In this document: positions 40,901 through 50,484 of the stretch, piece by piece | How positions within the stretch are numbered: position 1 is the stretch's first letter | How the letters are laid out: the number at the start of each line of letters is the position of its first letter | Assembly (NCBI GenBank): GCA_009763385.1 | Contig: CM019823.1 | Span: 31,523,845 to 31,587,844 of the forward strand | Reading direction: 5' to 3' | Length of the DNA stretch: 64,000 bases | Origin: Coix lacryma-jobi var. lacryma-jobi | Taxonomy: Eukaryota > Streptophyta > Magnoliopsida > Poales > Poaceae | Notes under the pieces: model-generated | Seen by the model: only the letters and a program-made list of their open reading frames with translations | Database searches by the model: none | What the model was told of the DNA's origin: nothing | Position numbers and translations under genes: made by a program

Positions 40901-43357
40901 ACACAAGTGCTTATCGTGAGCCCGAGTACATGGTATGTCGGAACTACGACTAAGCTGCATCAAAATGTCTCGGCCGGGATGTCCAAGACGACGGTGCCAG
41001 GTAGTGGAGGAAGTCGAGGTGGCGAAAGCAGCTGACGAAGTGGAAGACGGGGACGAAGGAAGACGAAGCGTGTAAAGGGGTCCCGAGCTGTCACATCGGA
41101 GCAGTGGACGCCGGGAGACCAAATCCTTCACAGTAAGACCAGAAGAGTCAAATTCAACAGAACAAGAGTTGTCAGCTGTAAAACGACGAATCAAAAGAAG
41201 GTTATGAACCATAGACGGGGCAACTAAGACATCAGGAAGATGAAAGGAGCCATGGGTGCCGGCAGCGCCCACAGAGATGACAGGAATACAGGACCCATTT
41301 GCGACCATAATGGATGAGGGATGGGAAGGAGAAGGAGAAGGAGGGTGAACAAAAGAGAGTATACCAGGGTCAGGAGTGGTATGGAACGTGGCTCCTGAGT
41401 CGGCGATCCAGTCCTGGCTGACTGGAGGCGTGAGGGTCATGGTGCCGAAGGAGCGAGCCAAGGCCGTCGGGTCCCAACCGACAGGCCCAGGCGTCCCAGC
41501 AGGTGGAGTCCAAGGCGACGAGACTGGAGGGGCAGCCACTGCTGGCGCAGTCCACGGTGCCGGGAACAGAGCCGTGCCCGTGAGCATGGCCGCCGGGGCA
41601 CGGTGCTCACCATCAGCCACCTGATAGGGCCACATAGAGATGCGCCCTGACCACGGGTTGTGGAAGGATGGCCAGGGTGCACCCCGAGGAGGTGCTGGGG
41701 CGGCCGTAGCAGTCCCACGACCGGCCCGGCACCACGGCCCCCCCACGTCGACGGCGACCGCCACGGCCCCCCCACCCCCGCTCGGCCCGGGGGGAGGAGG
41801 ACCAAGAAGGGACGACGCGGGTGGAGCGGTGGAGCGTGGTGGAGCAGCCGCAGCAAGGGCGGTCGATGAAGACGAAGATCCCGGCGTCGAGTGAGACCCG
41901 GACTGAATGCCCTGAGTGAGCTCCTCCATGACAAGGTCGTCACGGACCTGCATGAAGGAGGGAAAGGGCCGCTGCCGGGTGATCCATGTCCGCAGGTGGC
42001 TGTAGCGGTCATTGAGGCCGCGGAGGACTTGGAGGACCAGGATCCGGTCGTCAACCGGGCAGCCAAGGTCACCCAGAGAGTCGGCGAGGCCCTTCATGCG
42101 GCGGCAGAACTCACCCACGGAGAGGTCCCCCTGAACGGACGTGCGGAAGCTCGCATCGAGGCGCAGGGCCCGGGCCTCGGCATTGCCCAGAAACTGCCCC
42201 TCGAGAGCCACCCACGCGTGTCGAGCGCCAGGAGTGTTGCGGACCAGATCCTGAAGGTCGAGGGAGATGGTGCCGACGATCCAGGAGAGGACGATGCTAT
42301 CGAGCCTCAGCCACGCAGGAGTCTGGGCCGCAGCTGGAGTGTCGAGGAGGACATGGTCATCGAGAGCGTAGCGACGAAGGGTGAGGAGGACCTGGTCCCG
42401 CCAACGAGCATAGGAAGGCGACTCCGGCTCCAGGACGGCGGTAACCAAGCTGCGGATGTTCTGGACCCCTCCCGCCTGGATGTGTAGTTGTGCCACGAGA
42501 GGGTCGGCGGGATCGTGCCAGAGGATCGCCGTAGCCAGCGGACGATGAGCCGCAGTGGAGCCGGAGGAGGTGGCACTTGCATCGTGATGGGCGGGGAAGA
42601 CGAGCAGCTGCTCCGCCTCGGCGATACGGCGGGCCAAAGCATCAGCAGCGTCGCGCTCACGCTCCCAGGCAAGTGCTGCAGCCTGGACGCGCGCCTGCCC
42701 CGCCGTAGCAGCAGGCCCGCGCCGCGTCGAGGGCGGCTGCGAGGGTCGCATCCGCAGTCCCCCAGTTGCCCGCCCTGCTGGCCATAGTGCAGGGGCAGCC
42801 GCAGACCCGAGGGAGGTGGTGGGGGCGGTGGGAACGGCTGATGAGTGAGGCCGCCCGCGCCAGGGAGAGGTGCGCCGGGAACGCCACCACCAGGCAGGAC
42901 GACGAGCTCGGCGAGGGAGGGGAAGAGTGGCGCGCCGCCGGTGAGGGAGGGGAAGAGGCCGGCGCCTGTGGCAGCGAGGCCGCCGGGCGCGGCAGGGAAG
43001 CGGGTCGCGCCGGGCGCGTCGCCCGCGCCTGGAACACCGCGCTGGCAGGGGGCTCGACGGATTCGCCCCCGCCTGGGAGTCCGCTGGCGGGGAGTCCGCC
43101 CGCGAGCCCGCTGCCCACGCCTTCCGCGCCGCCAGCGAGGGAGGGGAAGAGGCCCCGCCTTCCGCGCCCGCGCTAGGCGCGCCGCCAGCGCCGCCCGCGG
43201 CTGCGGCGGCAGCCCTCGCGCCGGAGCCGCTGTTGCCTTCGCCGGCGTTGGAGGACGGCCGCTGCGTGACGGGAAGCCGCGATGCGCGCCCAGGAGTTGG
43301 GATGGGGAAGGTGAGGGAAATTTTGGAAGTATTGGGGAAGGGAGGGGAAGTCCTCAC
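37994..43357 (-). CDS. copia gag-pol polyprotein, 1787-codon open frame
   Basis: One open frame covers nearly the whole interior. The gag part spans about residues 1-640 and includes ALRLDASFRTSVQGDLSVGE and GLADSLGDLGCPV. It has no CCHC zinc knuckle, only a Gly/Ala/Pro-rich tail. The protease motif IADSGATFHTT lies near 652. A gag-pre-integrase HRRLGHPGRDIL motif lies near 780. The integrase core has DLWTSPVMSLSGYKYYLVLV and SSQNGKAERM (~945). A Pro/Ser-rich linker at about 1085-1230 follows. RT starts with KWIWTHKRRADGSLERYKAR and has the catalytic YVDD near 1474. RNase H has SSAEAEYRAVA near 1690, and the protein ends in a DIFTKGLPS tail. The true gag start may be a later Met, since the first ~100 residues are low-complexity. 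Confidence 0.94.
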   Translation of the reverse strand: MRTSPPFPNTSKISLTFPIPTPGRASRLPVTQRPSSNAGEGNSGSGARAAAAAAGGAGGAPSAGAEGGASSPPSLAARKAWAAGSRADSPPADSQAGANPSSPLPARCSRRGRRARRDPLPCRARRPRCHRRRPLPLPHRRRATLPLPRRARRPAWWWRSRRTSPWRGRPHSSAVPTAPTTSLGSAAAPALWPAGRATGGLRMRPSQPPSTRRGPAATAGQARVQAAALAWERERDAADALARRIAEAEQLLVFPAHHDASATSSGSTAAHRPLATAILWHDPADPLVAQLHIQAGGVQNIRSLVTAVLEPESPSYARWRDQVLLTLRRYALDDHVLLDTPAAAQTPAWLRLDSIVLSWIVGTISLDLQDLVRNTPGARHAWVALEGQFLGNAEARALRLDASFRTSVQGDLSVGEFCRRMKGLADSLGDLGCPVDDRILVLQVLRGLNDRYSHLRTWITRQRPFPSFMQVRDDLVMEELTQGIQSGSHSTPGSSSSSTALAAAAPPRSTAPPASSLLGPPPPGPSGGGGAVAVAVDVGGPWCRAGRGTATAAPAPPRGAPWPSFHNPWSGRISMWPYQVADGEHRAPAAMLTGTALFPAPWTAPAVAAPPVSSPWTPPAGTPGPVGWDPTALARSFGTMTLTPPVSQDWIADSGATFHTTPDPGILSFVHPPSPSPSHPSSIMVANGSCIPVISVGAAGTHGSFHLPDVLVAPSMVHNLLLIRRFTADNSCSVEFDSSGLTVKDLVSRRPLLRCDSSGPLYTLRLPSSPSSTSSAAFATSTSSTTWHRRLGHPGRDILMQLSRSSDIPCTRAHDKHLCHACQLGRHVRLPFPTSSSHVTHIFDLVHCDLWTSPVMSLSGYKYYLVLVDDFSHYSWTFPIRAKSDTFSTLLHFFAWVSTQFGLTIKVVRCDNGREFDNSTSRAFFVSHGVQLRMSCPYTSSQNGKAERMIRTTNDTIRTHLLQASLPARFWAEGLHTSTYLLNRLPSAACPAPTPHHALFGTPPRYDHLRVFGCACYPNTTATAAHKLAPRSTRCVFLGYSPDHKGYRCFDLSSRRVLISRHVVFDETDFPFSTTTSTPSTSPPPTPDPFPTDAVVQPPLLFYPAGTTPPPPPPPVSYPGSPSSGAPLDPVPSAGPAVPSTPLDPAPDAGPASSAPPARYAEPVRVYQRRARADSPPPVRAASPSSAPRSPAAASPPPVRDVSPSLPPGSPVAASPSSTPTSPPPPPRPAVRGERPIYHPPLLHRHPRHVHPMVTRHAAGVLRPHALASTTGDTGVSSVPSSVRAALADPHWRGAIEEEYAALLANQTWDLVPRPPGSNVVTGKWIWTHKRRADGSLERYKARWVLRGFTQRPGVDYDETFSPVVKPATIRTVLSLALTRSWPVHQLDVKNAFLHGLLTETVYCSQPAGFVDSSRPDMVCRLNKSLYGLKQAPWAWNHRFATFLRTLGFVEAKSDTSLYIYHRGAETAYLLLYVDDIVLTASSESLLRRIISSLQQEFAMKDLGVLHHFLGVTVEPHPAGVLLHQRQYTRDILERVGMTDCNPCATLVDTQGKLSESEGPPVADPTAYRSLVGALQYLTFTRPDITYAVQQICLHMHDPREPHLTALKRLLRYLRGTADYGLLLHRRSSSIKMIVYTDADWAGCPDTRRSTSGYAVFLGGNLVSWSSKRQHVASRSSAEAEYRAVANGVAEASWLRQLLAELQSPLRRTTMVYCDNVSAVYLSTNPVQHQRTKHVEIDLHFVRDRVAIGEVRILHVPITSQFADIFTKGLPSSSFAKFRSSLNITSG

Positions 43358-43458
43358 CGCCGGCCATGGAGGCAGCGGCGGCGCCGGCGGCTGGAAGAGA
43401 GGCAGCGCCGGCTGAGAGGGGAGGGGAGAGGAGAGGACCTAGCCCTAGCTTGATACCA

Positions 43459-43571
43459 TGCTGAGAATGGTCAATAGATTACTTAGCCAAACCCTAGGAG
43501 GGTGGCAATATTATTGTCTTACATGGGCCTCATGGGCCTTGCCACATGGGCCATATACTCATACTCCAACA
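43459..43571 (-). repeat. copia 5' LTR (113 bp)
   Basis: This is the partner of 37794-37906. Transcription of the element would start here, reading leftwards. A primer-binding site follows at 43458 downward. Confidence 0.95.
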
Positions 43572-46500
43572 ATACACACATGTAATTTACATAAACTTCA
43601 GATCCATTTACGGTTATACCCAGTTTTTTCCTAGTGATTATTCTTCTAATTCCCTTGGGACACATGAGCTAGCATAATTTTTTTCTCGAACTATGCAGGA
43701 GGACTGCGTGAGCTAGCATAAATTACCTGGCATGTTAAATCATAACCAAATTTACTTAACTATCAACAACTAAGAGCCGAGAGTTTCTGTTGTTATTTAA
43801 ATGCATAAGATGCTAGCATCAGCTCCTGCTTCTAACCAGTCATCTGTGACTTATTTTCTTCTCTCAACCGCAGGTATTTTATGTTGCCATAATTGGGGTG
43901 ACATATTTTATAATAGTGCAGACATCTTTCGAGTACATTCCTGGGTACTATGTGAGTGGATTGCACAGGTACCTTGTAGCTGCACTAAATAATTTGGATA
44001 GATTTCATTGTCCATTTCTAACAGTGATAGATCTAATTGTGCAGATATCTTAGTGCTGTGGCTGTTGCTGTTGGTGCTATACTCTTTGTGCTTACTAGCT
44101 TTTCTGATCCTGGGACTGTTACGGGCTGAGAACGTTTCTCAATATGTATCTTCCTACCCATATGACAACATTATTTTTGTGTCAAAAGAATGTTCGACTT
44201 GCAAGATTACTAGGTATATCTAGTTCTTCACTAACTCCTAGCTGCCAGTCGTTGCATAAGTAGAACCCTAAATTATAAGATGGTATAGTTAGCTGTTTTC
44301 TTAAGTACCCAGTAAATTCTTAGGGCTACTTTGCAATGAGTAATCCAGTATGTGTGTAACAACAAAACTGATTGCTTTGAAGTTCTTGTGATTTTGTTAA
44401 CACTCAGGGCAAATATCTAGCATAGGGGTTCCCCTCCCTCTGCTACTTCATGCAGTTACTTTTGTTTCTTATCTTAGCAATTCATTGGTCATTTTTGTGC
44501 AGACCAGCCAGGGCAAAGCACTGTAGAATATGTGACAAGTGTGTTGCTCGATTCGATCACCATTGTGGATGGATGGTACTTGCACTTACTAATTGATGGT
44601 ATTGCTTTTGATTCATTTATGTTCTGAATTTGTCTGTGTTGACACAGAACAATTGCATTGGGAGAAAATACTCGCTATTTTGTGGCCTTTTAGTTTGGTG
44701 AGTTCTGCTTGGGTTTCTTTCCAGCTTACCTATAATCTTTGTCTGGCCTAGATGGGAAATCTTAAGGCCCATGCACTTCTCATTGATGATTCTTTTCTGT
44801 TTTCTATGTTTATCATCTGTCTATCTTTTTTATAGCCTAATATAAAATCCCAAGAGTCAACATAATCTCCTGAATTATCATTTTTCTGAGTGGCTAAATT
44901 TTAGTCCAAGTACAAATACTAATTATAGGACATGAATCAACTGGATAACCAAGTATTCATCTTGAAATGATATGTTTATCCTACTGAGCTTCAAGATTAG
45001 CTTTCTTACAAGAAGTTGGACGGTTAGCTCCCTTTTTCTCTTTTTTTCCTTATATGAAAAGCTTTGGCTTCTAGACTTCACAGCATAGTGTTCCAATGTG
45101 TTGTGCAAAGCGCAGTTGTTTAGATGCAGTATTAACTGCTTATGATCCATTTGCACTGTAGTTTTATGGATTTGGTTGTAACTTATAGTTCATCTAACTT
45201 TTTATATTACCAAATCAACATGGGAGGTCTGCTCAGCTACTTGGTTTCTTTTTTCCATAGTGGGTGAGCCCGAATTTCATTACTAAAGCGTAATGAAATT
45301 ACAAACAACCACCAGTTTAGAATTTTGCCACTGCTACTGTCTAGCAAAAAAAACTGCTCTCGAAAACGACCACAGAAGCACACAGGCTCTGTGAAACGAA
45401 TTCCACCACCAACACTCCCTTACACTGACCTACTTGATTATGTTTTCCCCTCAAAATAATCCTACTTGATTATTCAACCTCGGCAAACATCTAGAGCCTT
45501 TTCGTTTAAGGCATATTTGTTTCAGTCCTGTAAGTAGCAACCTAATTAATCATCAAGATTATTCGCTGACCTGAAATATTAAGTAAAGTTTTGTGGTAAA
45601 ATATATTAATAAATTTTGTACATGTACTTTCTCTTCCATTCGATAACAGGCATTTTTCTTTTATGTCTGTACGGGGCAATAATCCTTGGCTTCATTCTTG
45701 CTGGTGAATTAAAAGAGCGGAAAATTATATACATTCTGACAGGTAAATTCAATACCTTTCCTGAGAATTTACTGCCTTGTTCAATGGGAGTAACTTAACG
45801 TATATGCAATTTAAACCTAACAATCAACATAGTCACATAGAATAACTGAGTAGTGGATAGTCTATCTATGTTGAGTTGTACGTGGGAGTTTTGAACTCTC
45901 CTGATAGCACCTTAGAGGAAATCGTTTACCATCGTACATAATCTCTGTTTTTTTATTTCTATTGCATACAGTTTTTGGATTAATCACATAAAACTATTAG
46001 GTGTAACTTATCTTCTTTATTCAACATTTTAACCTCTATTTTCCCATTTGTAATGAGGCATCTTTTGGATGTGACAGTTTATTATGGTATCGATAACTCA
46101 TTCTCGGGCTTGTTTCCACATGTTGCAAGGTATGCTAGAGGAACACATTGATACCAAATTCCCTTTACTGTTCTACTATATCTGTGTTTTAACTCATGGT
46201 CATTTTGCAGTGGTTGCTTGCTGTGGCATAACACTCAGATACTTTTGAGTGTATTTTTGGCTATTTAGCACTGCTCCTTGGTGCTTCTGTGCTTACCATA
46301 CACACCTGTGTTTGACAAATACAACAACTAACGAGGTGAGACTTAGTGAACTTAAACCTTTGAAATTTAGCCAATTTTTCTTCCTAAACACGTAAACTGT
46401 CCCTTGTCCCTTGTCATGGACACGAGGATATTTTTCATTATATTAAATATTAATTATAATTTAATGAAAATTTTATATTTTCTCTGAAGTATTTGAATCA

Positions 46501-47008
46501 AAAGTAACTTGTCATACTAGAATTTTATTTTGGTAGACAAAAAATAGCTTTCTGGATGAATTTTGTTGATTGATGTGAGCAGACAGTGTATTTAATTGAG
46601 GTCGTTCTCATGAAAAGACAGAGTGCTATGTTAAAGTAGACTAATAAATTTGACTATTAAAAAGGAATAGCTCCAAGCATCTTTCTAGTGCAAAAAATAC
46701 TTGCTGTGATTCTTACACGCAATCTTCTTTAGACATTCAAATGGCAAGACTATATCATGTGGATGAAAAAAGAAAATGAAGCGAAGGCGGATGCTGCTGC
46801 ACTCAAGTCCAGCATAGGCTCAGCCAATAGTGATGCGCACAAAGCTCCTCCAAGCAAATGGAGGGCGTTCTTTATGAGATCCCGAACACCAAGTGTGGAA
46901 CCAGTTGTGAAAAACAACATATATGACAGAGGCATGATTAAAAACTTGTGCGAGGTGGTCGTCCCATTATCGGAACGGAAGGCATTTTCACGCAGGAAAT
47001 CGGATTGA

Positions 47009-47220
47009 GACTAATGTTGCAGTTGTATCACCAAACTGTTGTATATCTTTGTAGAATTTGCGGAACAATTTTTTTGTGTCATACCATAGGGACAGAGAAA
47101 ATTTTCCAGGGTAATCTTGTTCAGTATTTTGTACGTACGATTTATAGCATCAAAATATAGGTGAAAGGTTTTGAGGTTGCATTTGCTTTTGCTCTTCCTG
47201 AAACAGGACGTTTTGAGGCT
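47009..47220. other. 3' UTR and flank of the PAT17-like gene
   Basis: AT-rich sequence after the PAT17-like stop. No feature beyond a likely 3' untranslated region. Confidence 0.4.
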
Positions 47221-47221
47221 T

Positions 47222-47459
47222 TGTGTAGCTGTAAGCCCTGCTTCCCAGGCACATTTAGTGTATTTAAGTTTTTAGTTAATCTATGTCATTAAGTCCTTGG
47301 GTAGCCCAAGAGTTGTGCGGGTACCCAGGCAGCTATTCTGTCTAGTTAAAGCTCTAGTGAGCTGTATGTAATCAATGCAGTACTTATCCTCTATATATTA
47401 CAATGCAGTCGCCTGGGAGAGTTGCCCTGGCTAATTATTTTCTCTGTTTACCTCCAACA
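47222..47459 (+). repeat. 5' LTR of the outer copia element (left boundary uncertain)
   Basis: It ends TACCTCCAACA at 47459 and is followed directly by ATTGGCATCGGAGCC, a Met-tRNA-type primer-binding site. It contains a TATATATTACAA promoter-like block near 47393. The start near TGTGTAGCTG is a guess because the other LTR lies beyond the window. Confidence 0.6.
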
Positions 47460-47501
47460 ATTGGCATCGGAGCCTAGGTTAGACACCTTCTCATCTTCTC
47501 C

Positions 47502-48996
47502 ATGACGTCAACCTCCGCTGAGCGCCGGGCTAGGAGGCCAAGGGAGCCACTGAGGGCGAGCTGGGCGACCCCTCTGGCAGGGCTGCGCGCCTGAAGGCAG
47601 CAGAGGAGGCGGCGGCGCTGGCTGTCAAGCGGCACAGCAGGCTGCAGCAGCCGCGGAGGCGGCGGCCAGGACAGCGCAGGAGCTGCGGGCGGAGATAGCA
47701 GCGGAGAAGGGAGAGAGGAGGAGGTGGAAGAAGAAGAGGAGGACCGGAGGAACCGGCGGCCGCGGACTCCGCCGCGGGACAGGCGCCGTTCGCTGTCACC
47801 ACTGCGTGACCGAAGGCGTCGTGGCGTCGGTCGCTATGAGTCGCCGCAAGGCAGGGTGGTCTACCGCGATTCTGGCAGCGGCACATCATGGCCAATGCTG
47901 GACAAGACAAATTATTATGAGTGGAGCCAGACGATGAAGCTCAGGATGTAGGCGCGCGACCTCTGGGAAGCTGTCGAAGGAGGCCCAGTGCAGTTTCGCG
48001 ACGACAGGCGAGCTCTGGAGGTGATCGTCGCGGCTGTGCCCAAGGAGTTGGGGCTCCCGCTCCTCGACAAGGCGACGACAAAGGAAGCATGGGATGCCAT
48101 CGCTGCGACTCGTATCGGTGTGGACAGGGTCCGCCGAGCGACGTTGCAGCGACTGCGTCGGGAGTGGGAGAACCTTGACGTCAAGCCTGGCGAGCCGGTG
48201 GAGGATTTTGCCCTGCGGCTATCAACTCTGCACCAGCAGCTGGTGCTTCATGGAGAGGGACATCGATGAGGCGCGTGTTGTGGAAAAGTTTCTGCGCACG
48301 GTGCCGACCAAGTACGCGCAGATCGTCGTCGCCATTGAGCAGTTCCTCGACTTCGAGGCGCTCACGCTTGAAGAGGTGACAGGAAGGCTCAAGGCGGTTG
48401 ATGACCGTGAAGCGCAAGCTGTGACAGAGCCGGTGTCCATCAACGGCAAGCTGCTGTCACTGAGGAGCAGTGGCGTGCGCGTTTGAAGAAGGAGAAGAAA
48501 GGCGCAGAAGAAGCTGGCGGTTCTGGTTTTCAAGAACCAGCGCGGCGGTGGCGGAGGACGCAGCCGCGGAGGTGGACGCGGACGGGCAGAGATGCTGGCC
48601 GTGGGGCGGACGTAGAGAAGGCAATGGCGCCGGCCGTGTTGGCCCCAACACGTGCCTCAACTGCCATCAGGAAGGGCATTGGGCGCGTGAATGTCCCCAG
48701 CCGCGCCCGTGATGGAGCAAGCGCGGCGGCGGGGAGGAAATCGTGGTGGACGCGGCGGCGGAAACCGTGGAGGAGGCCGTGGTGGCGGTAACCAAGCTGG
48801 GCAGCAAGGAGGACATGAAGGGCGTGCCCAGTTTGCTGAGTGTGAGGAAGATGCAGCTCTGTTTCTGTCTCACGGTTTCGTTGAGATGGAACAGAGCACG
48901 CCGGAGCTCAACTATACAGCGCAGCGTGTTGAGTTCTTTGAGCCACGTGCGCGTGCTTATCTGGGAGCAGATGATGAAGAGATGGCTGGCGGCTGG
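47502..48996 (+). pseudogene. outer copia element: gag, decayed, interrupted at 48996
   Basis: Frames shift several times. They read an Arg/Glu-rich leader, then YESPQGRVVYRD, WPMLDKTNYYEW, a stop at about 47949, then ARDLWEAVEGG and LDKATTKEAWDAIAATRIG. Later come RLRREWENLDVKPGEPVEDF and EKFLRTVPTKYAQIVVAIEQ, followed by a CCHC knuckle CLNCHQEGHWARECPQP near 48651. This is copia gag order. The reading stops exactly at the TSD of the inserted LTR unit and resumes at 63091. Confidence 0.85.
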
Positions 48997-49689
48997 TGTA
49001 ACACCCTGATTTAATTTTTCCCCAATTGGATAAAATAAATTAGAAATTAAATAGGTTGACTAGTTTATTAGAGGAGGAAAATAAAATTTATATATCATTT
49101 TCATGTTGCATTCATGCCATTGCATATTTTATTGGGTGAAAAAGAATTTATTAAACCCGTATAGCGCGAATCGGATTTATTCTATTTAGAAAACAAATAA
49201 AAGGTTTATAAATTTTATCAAATCAAACTCAAAGTTTTATTTCCAAAACCTAGGGAAACTAATTTGAAAAGTTTGCAAACTGTTTTGGTTTGAAACTGAT
49301 TTGAATTTGAAGTTCAAATGATTTTTGCAAAATTTGTAAAAGAAAAAGGAAAGAAAGAAAAGCAATTTGGGCTCCTTCCCTCTCCTTCTCCCTTGGACCC
49401 AACCGGCCGGCCCGCCTCCTCTCCCCTCCCCTGGGCCACGCCGCTCCCTCCTTGGGCCGACGCCGGCCGGCCTGTTCCCCGAGCCGCGCCACTCTTTTCC
49501 CCCTGCACGCGGCCCGTCTCCCTCGCTCGGCCCGCCTGCTCGCGAGCCGCGTGCGCGCTCCACCACCGCTTGACCCAGCCGCCTTTTCCCTCCGCGCCCC
49601 GGCCCGTTTGCCGCGCCGGCCACACGCGCAGCGGCTGCCTCGCCTTCACCCGTCGACAAGTGGGCCCGGTCGTCAGCCGTCGTCCCCAA

Positions 49690-49935
49690 ACTTCTTAGGG
49701 GTCAGGCACAGGCTGCTCCAGACTCAAGCATTGACCTCATCATGCATAGGATGGCCGACATGATGCAGAATCAATTCAGCCTGAAGCCAAAGAATCAGTC
49801 TTACTTGGAGCATCAGTTTTCTTCTCCCTACACACCGCCTCAGAATGGTGTTGTAGAGAGGAAGAATCAGACCCTTGTAGAGATGGTCAGGACGATGCTC
49901 GATGAGCATAGGACTCATAGGCGATATTGGGCTCC
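49690..49935 (+). pseudogene. stray copia integrase fragment inside the LTR unit
   Basis: The plus frame reads FSSPYTPPQNGVVERKNQTL followed by VEMVRTMLDEHRT and RYWA, the end of the copia integrase catalytic core. ADMMQNQFSLK-type sequence precedes it. It has no neighbouring protease, RT or LTR of its own and is flanked by the GC-rich LTR sequence on both sides, so it is a captured or leftover fragment. Confidence 0.75.
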
Positions 49936-50484
49936 CCGCCCTTCGCGCGACCAGAGCAGGTGCTCATCCCTCCGAACCCATCTCGATCCATCTACAGCAC
50001 GGGGTCACGCCGCCACCCCCTCCCTTCGTCACCCTACAAGTAGCGCAACCCGCACCGCCCCGCGCCGAGTCACCCCCACAGCCCTAGCTCTCGCCCTTGT
50101 CACCACCGAGCCGCCGCCATTGCTTAGCACTCGAGCTAAGTCCCTTTCCGAAGAACCTCCGCCGACCTCTCCTTCGAGCGCCATCACGTTTGGAAGTCCA
50201 CGCCGCGTCGGAGGACTTCTTCCTGGTGGAATTCGCGCCCAGGACCGTCCCCATCACGAACACCAGAGCCCCGCCGCTGAGCGCTCACCGCCACCGTCGC
50301 TCCCCCTCTCCGGTCGGCCTCCGTCGACAAGGACCCACCTTCAGTCTCGAGGTGAGCCCCGCTGCACACTCCTACCCTTTCCGCTACTTCTACCGGCCCC
50401 TAGGGCACCCCCCGAGCAAGCTCCGACGGCCAACCATGGCGCCGCCGCAGGAGGACAGGGCGCCGCCGTGTCTTCTGGCGCCGG

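Larger units (their letters stand above)
37794..43571 (-). mobile_element. complete Ty1/copia retrotransposon, 5.8 kb, in intron 2 of PAT17-like gene
   Basis: The element is bounded by 113-base LTRs that I read as identical and by a perfect 5-bp duplication ATACA (37789-37793 and 43572-43576). It lies antisense to the host gene. On the minus strand the 5' LTR (43571-43459) is followed directly by TGGTATCAAGC, a primer-binding site resembling that for initiator Met-tRNA. A G-rich polypurine tract (GCGGGGGGTG) abuts the 3' LTR. The domain order gag, protease, integrase, RT, RNase H is that of copia. Identical LTRs and an open polyprotein point to a very recent insertion and possible autonomy. 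Confidence 0.96.
36249..47008 (+). pseudogene. PAT17: DHHC palmitoyltransferase, PAT17-like, 10 exons with several one-base indels
   Basis: Exons are 36249-36397, 36480-36573, 43874-43968, 44045-44213, 44503-44575, 44648-44697, 45650-45742, 46078-46129, 46211-46335 and 46733-47008. The protein attaches palmitate to cysteines of membrane-associated proteins. It starts MEVPWLLVVHGSVTALVVV (TM1). The DHHC cysteine-rich domain reads ECSTCKITRPARAKHCRICD, then DHHCGWMNNC (exons 4-6), with further TM segments (CLYGAIILGFILAG, NTQILLSVFLA) and a hydrophilic C-terminus. All splice sites are GT-AG. The frame breaks by one base near 44123, 44660, 44664, 44688, 45653, 46225, 46265 and 46285, mostly in homopolymers. 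The gene is either recently inactivated or the sequence has errors. Intron 2 is 7.3 kb because of transposon insertions. The PAT17 name rests on recalled similarity of short motifs. Confidence 0.75.

Noticed and set aside
37994..43357. Endogenous pararetrovirus (caulimovirus-like) origin of the long polyprotein
   Set aside because: Protease-integrase-RT-RNase H order, an integrase domain, LTRs and a 5-bp duplication are those of copia. No movement protein was seen.
38156..43453. Several long plus-strand open frames across the copia element
   Set aside because: They are antisense shadows of the GC-rich gag-pol frame, with no recognisable domains.
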